This document shows, one piece after another, positions 60,950-64,000 of a DNA stretch of 64,000 nt. Where the stretch lies: NCBI GenBank assembly GCA_961205875.1, contig OY540814.1, positions 11,452,993 through 11,516,992 of the forward strand. The letters run 5' to 3'. The stretch comes from Sialis fuliginosa. Lineage: Eukaryota; Arthropoda; Insecta; Megaloptera; Sialidae. How positions within the stretch are numbered: the stretch's first letter is position 1; every line of letters begins with the position of its first letter. The translations under genes and the position numbers were made by a program. Below the pieces are notes generated by a model. It searched no databases, was not told the DNA's origin, and worked only from the letters and a program-made list of their open reading frames with translations.

Positions 60950-61510
60950 AATTAATTAGGTTGATGCATAATTTGTGCTGAACGCCATCGAAGGAAGTAC
61001 GTCATGAAAATGGTTGTCTCGTTTCAAAGAGTGCCATATGATATTTCTCCATGTTCAGGAAGGTGCTGTATTATATTATTATTTGCATGACATTATAAAG
61101 TTAAGAGAAATAAGATCTAATTTTTAGATTTTTTATTTTACACCTGAAAGCAATATTAGTTGTACTCAAGCTAATACATACATGTTATTTACAAAACATT
61201 GGCAGATACAGTGTTAAGAATCAAGCTATCGGATTAATGAACACCAAAAAGTAGGTAGCGCTACCGGAGGCAGAGTTAATGATTCAATATTCAGATCTCC
61301 GCAAGCTGTAATTATCGGTCCGATATCTTAATTCAGCATCAACAGTGGGTACCAACTCTTGTAATTACTGCGTCCGTGGAAAACAAGGCGCGACTCTTTC
61401 ATCGAATGCGCGACAATAAAAATGCCCTGCTTAATTTTTAATTATAAAAAGAATCGAACTCATTAATATAAGCAGCGGTATTTCTTCACCGCGGAATGAC
61501 AAATTAAAAT
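60950..61510. promoter_or_regulatory. Higher-complexity non-repeat stretch, candidate conserved non-coding DNA
   Basis: Two blocks stand out: 60960-61060 (GCTGAACGCCATCGAAGGAA, GTACGTCATGAAAATGGTTG) and 61230-61510 (AGTAGGTAGCGCTACCGGAG, GCGACTCTTTCATCGAATGC, GCAGCGGTATTTCTTCACCG). They lack inverted ends, poly-C runs and matches to other parts of the window. The second block contains AGCGCT and CACCGCGG palindromes. No ORF. Confidence 0.3.
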
Positions 61511-61849
61511 TAGATCGATCTTTTCATTAGATAAAAATGAACCAACATATTTATATACCTACTTCTTTGAACTAGTTACGTTAATAAAAATAAATTGGTT
61601 ACCTTTTTTTAAAGATTTTCTAAAAAAGAATCGTTATTTACGACAAATTATGGTTTTATTTTTAATTTGAAAATTAGGTTTTTAATTTGTAATTATGTTG
61701 CAATCTTATAATCTATCTAAATAATAAAAATTGATAAAGCATGGCTTGTACCTACTCAAAAATGAAGATATACCAAAATATATTTTTATTACAAAACAAT
61801 TTATAAGGGATTAGAAAGTAGCTACAAATATCTATGCTACACAAAATTA

Positions 61850-61925
61850 AGGCCTCTATACACCACCTAATTTGACATCCACTCTGCATGGTTCCTGCAG
61901 ATTGGGTCATGTATAGGCAAGTCGA
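61850..61925. mobile_element. Short foldback element
   Basis: GCCTCTATACACCACCTAAT at the left is mirrored by TGCAGATTGGGTCATGTATA GGC at the right, in ~70 bases. The right-end type TCCTGCAGATTGGGTGGTAT ATAGACGC appears again at 62333-62360, beyond the element at 61958-62293. Confidence 0.6.
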
Positions 61926-61957
61926 GGCGATTATATATAAAAAACATTATTTACTAT

Positions 61958-62293
61958 AATGTCCGGTATTATAAAGGAGCTAGCAAAATTTGCTAGCTAG
62001 CAAGCACTTTTAAATGGGATATTAATTCTGTACGAGTATCTATAGATTAGCTATGGAATTTAGAGCAGTGACACTTCAACCAATTGTAACACAGTTGGCA
62101 TCTTTCACCGTACAAAACAATTTTCATAATATCACCACTGTTTTAATACCGTTGGTATTTACCTACAACGCGTGCGTGAAACTTGTCAAAGTCTTCAACA
62201 AATTCCAAAAGAACTGTCATATAAGTTTGATATCTCATTTGAAAGTGCTTGCTAGCTAGTAAATTTGCTAGCTCCTTTTTAATATCGGACATA
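61958..62293. mobile_element. MITE, TGTCCGGTATTATAAAG family, best-preserved copy
   Basis: AATGTCCGGTATTATAAAGG AGCTAGCAAAATTTGCTAGC TAGCAAGCACTTTTAAATG at the left is mirrored at the right by CATTTGAAAGTGCTTGCTAG CTAG...AAATTTGCTAGCTCC and AATATCGGACAT. About 336 bases. A 68-codon frame inside is a by-product. Relatives at 29658-29928 and 30501-30798. Confidence 0.85.
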
Positions 62294-62499
62294 ACAGTAC
62301 CTAATTTACCCCCACTCTACCTCAATACAAATCGGTCCTGCAGATTGGGTGGTATATAGACGCATTTAAAGTGAACTTGGTCACGTGTACGAGACGAGAT
62401 CGATACGAATCAGACTTGATTTTTTTCAGACGAGAGAGGAGAGATTCTCAGTTTTCAAATTCAATACTGAGATGTAATATAAATGTACGTAAGGGCACC

Positions 62500-62790
62500 T
62501 CTTTCCCCCTTTATCATGCTGCATCCCATTTTTCAACGCCGTTCCTAATAATGCATCACAAACCTGGCCCCTCCCCAAATAATAATTATTTTTATAAACA
62601 AAAAAATTATATCGCAACTGAAAATAAAATTTATAATTAAAAAAAAGGAATAAAATTGATGTAGGTATTTCAAACATCGCTCACGTCACATTTGTTCGGT
62701 CTCCCCCCCCCCCCCTTATCGTTACATATTGTCACTCTAGGAAATTGCTTATCCTCCCCCTGTATGCATCTTACCAAACCCTCCCGAAAC
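62500..62790. mobile_element. Degenerate element with poly-C and CTCCCC words
   Basis: CTTTCCCCCTTTATCATGCT GCATCCCATTTTTCAACGCC, AATAATGCATCACAAACC, then CGCTCACGTCACATTTGTTC, a C13 run and TTATCGTTACATATTGTCAC. This resembles a widespread insect MITE with CACGTCACA..GACCCCCCC blocks. Frames of 83-89 codons here are not credible genes. Confidence 0.5.
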
Positions 62791-62819
62791 TCTAACTTTA
62801 ATTTTAAAGTACGTTTTCA

Positions 62820-64000
62820 ATTATTTTATCTTTATTTTTCCTAGAATTTCATTTGGGTGATTCATAAATATCTCTTATCACACTATCCATTGATAAATAC
62901 ATTATTGCGAACTAACTCTTAATCAAATTTCCAATAATCGCAGCCGTAAAAAAGGATATATAAAACCAAACAAATTAAGATAACAATTAATTTAATGAAT
63001 GGGAATAAATATAATCAATGACAGGAAAATCCCGGTGCGAAATACACAGGAAGAGATACAGAACACGTAAGTGTTGTTGGCGGTCATACTGCACGGAAGT
63101 CGTGGTAGGAAACTACACTGATATCACCGATTGTCTTTTTGCGAAAGTACAATCTTTAAGTATTAATACTTATTTGTAGTATCGTTTAAAGACATTATTA
63201 AATGTCAGAACTTTATTAGATTCGAGTTCGCTCACTGCGTTGTAAACTAACATCATGGCTTACTACAACATTCGTTTGATGGCACGCAATGAACGAGCTC
63301 GACTCGAATATTTATAGTTCACATTTAATAATAGTAATAATAAAAATAATTCAAGTTATAGCTTAAAATCAGCTGATTATTATTGTTGTTTTTAATTTGT
63401 TCTGATTGAACAATTAGTTTCTGAGTTACAATATTTTTTATCATAAAAATTGAAGTTGAAGAGACAAAAATGTTACTTTTAATTCAATGAAGTGTACATA
63501 TTTTTTTAGATTTTTAAAAATAAGTATAAGAAATTTAATTTATAATCATTTCTAGCCACTACAACGTTGGTGGTCGGTAAGTGTATTCGAAATAGGAGTA
63601 ATCCGCTCGCCTAAATCGTTTAAGATAAAATATTTACATTAGTACTTACGAAGTTATCCCCCTAATACCGCCCAAGCCGAAGAAAAAAATAGTTTTATGT
63701 CAAAATGAAAACGCCCAGTATGATTACGCTTTTGTGATACTTTACGTGAACATAATTTTGGTAGATTTTATCTTACTTATTACATTTGACGCTTTGAATA
63801 AAATCTTGTGGCTTTCTTCACTTTTTAAGTTGGTAATGAATGTATACCCATAAAAATATGTTCAGTATATATATTTATTATAATATACTAGTAGCAGAGC
63901 CGTCTTTAGGGGGGGGGGCTAACCTTTAAAAAATTATTTTGCTTTTAAAAAGTACCGTCACAGTTTTCTTTAAAATTTTGAGTAAAAACCTTAGTGTTGT
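62820..64000. other. AT-rich DNA to the window end, with a G-run repeat fragment
   Basis: GTAGCAGAGCCGTCTTTAGG followed by a G9 run at about 63890-63920 looks like a hAT-type end facing right. A moderately complex patch lies at 63020-63140 (GTGCGAAATACACAGGAAGA, GGTCATACTGCACGGAAGTC). No gene seen. Confidence 0.3.

Noticed and set aside
62371-62677. Opposed 89- and 83-codon frames
   Set aside because: They lie in a degenerate poly-C MITE-like element and have no domain.
1-64000. CRISPR arrays, operons or a prokaryotic defence system
   Set aside because: No regularly spaced repeats with unique spacers and no dense coding. The splice acceptor, AT-rich deserts and MITEs show eukaryotic nuclear DNA.

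Overview
This is an AT-rich eukaryotic window (I estimate a little over 70% AT from inspection) with the look of an insect nuclear genome. The evidence is a GC-rich exon for a fly-type EGR/WT1-like zinc-finger regulator in an AT-rich, repeat-laden background. There are also many short non-autonomous transposons of kinds common in Lepidoptera and Hemiptera. I cannot decide between those two orders from sequence alone. Nothing looks bacterial: there are no operons, no CRISPR array and no tightly packed ORFs.

Only one gene is convincingly supported. It is the last coding exon of a klumpfuss (klu)-like C2H2 zinc-finger transcription factor, on the + strand, with a splice acceptor ending at 12647, a likely start ATG at 12709, a stop at 14023-14025 and an AATAAA shortly after. 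The protein has a basic nuclear-localisation-like stretch, a PLDLS motif of the CtBP-binding type and four C2H2 fingers. The frame is open back to the acceptor, so an upstream exon (in the first 12.6 kb or outside the window) probably exists, but I could not identify it.

The other ~62 kb is non-coding as far as I can see. Upstream of the exon (1-12647) is intron or 5' flank containing a few GC-rich islands (about 770-1000, 1880-2060, 6410-6600, 7430-7600, 9130-9300) and several foldback elements. Downstream (14026-64000) is a long gene desert built largely from transposon remnants. Many have recognisable inverted ends: a hAT-type element with an 8-bp target-site duplication at 27689-27876, a family beginning TGTCCGGTATTATAAAG, a CAGGCCGACA foldback at 50880-51369, paired 'AACAAAACAGCAACA' elements, TAGGGT-ended elements and a GGGTCGAT/ACCGGTCTCGG family. 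Four copies of a longer element share the phrase 'GACCCGGTGTTACCCGG' and/or matching internal blocks. Two copies carry the tail 'CAGCGGTTTAGCC' typical of insect retroposons. A Penelope-like remnant with a hammerhead-like core lies near 25906-25946 on the minus strand. GC-rich islands at about 31420-31570, 33240-33380, 57160-57350 and 61230-61510 do not match the repeats I recognised and are the best candidates for regulatory DNA. No tRNA, rRNA or protein-coding transposase/reverse transcriptase was seen.

A conserved developmental regulator surrounded by tens of kilobases of non-coding DNA is the usual layout for such genes. I found no convincing new multi-gene system here. The most checkable novelties are the nested and paired miniature transposon families, a near-perfect 111-nt hairpin at 47979-48089, and the degenerate hammerhead-like motif.
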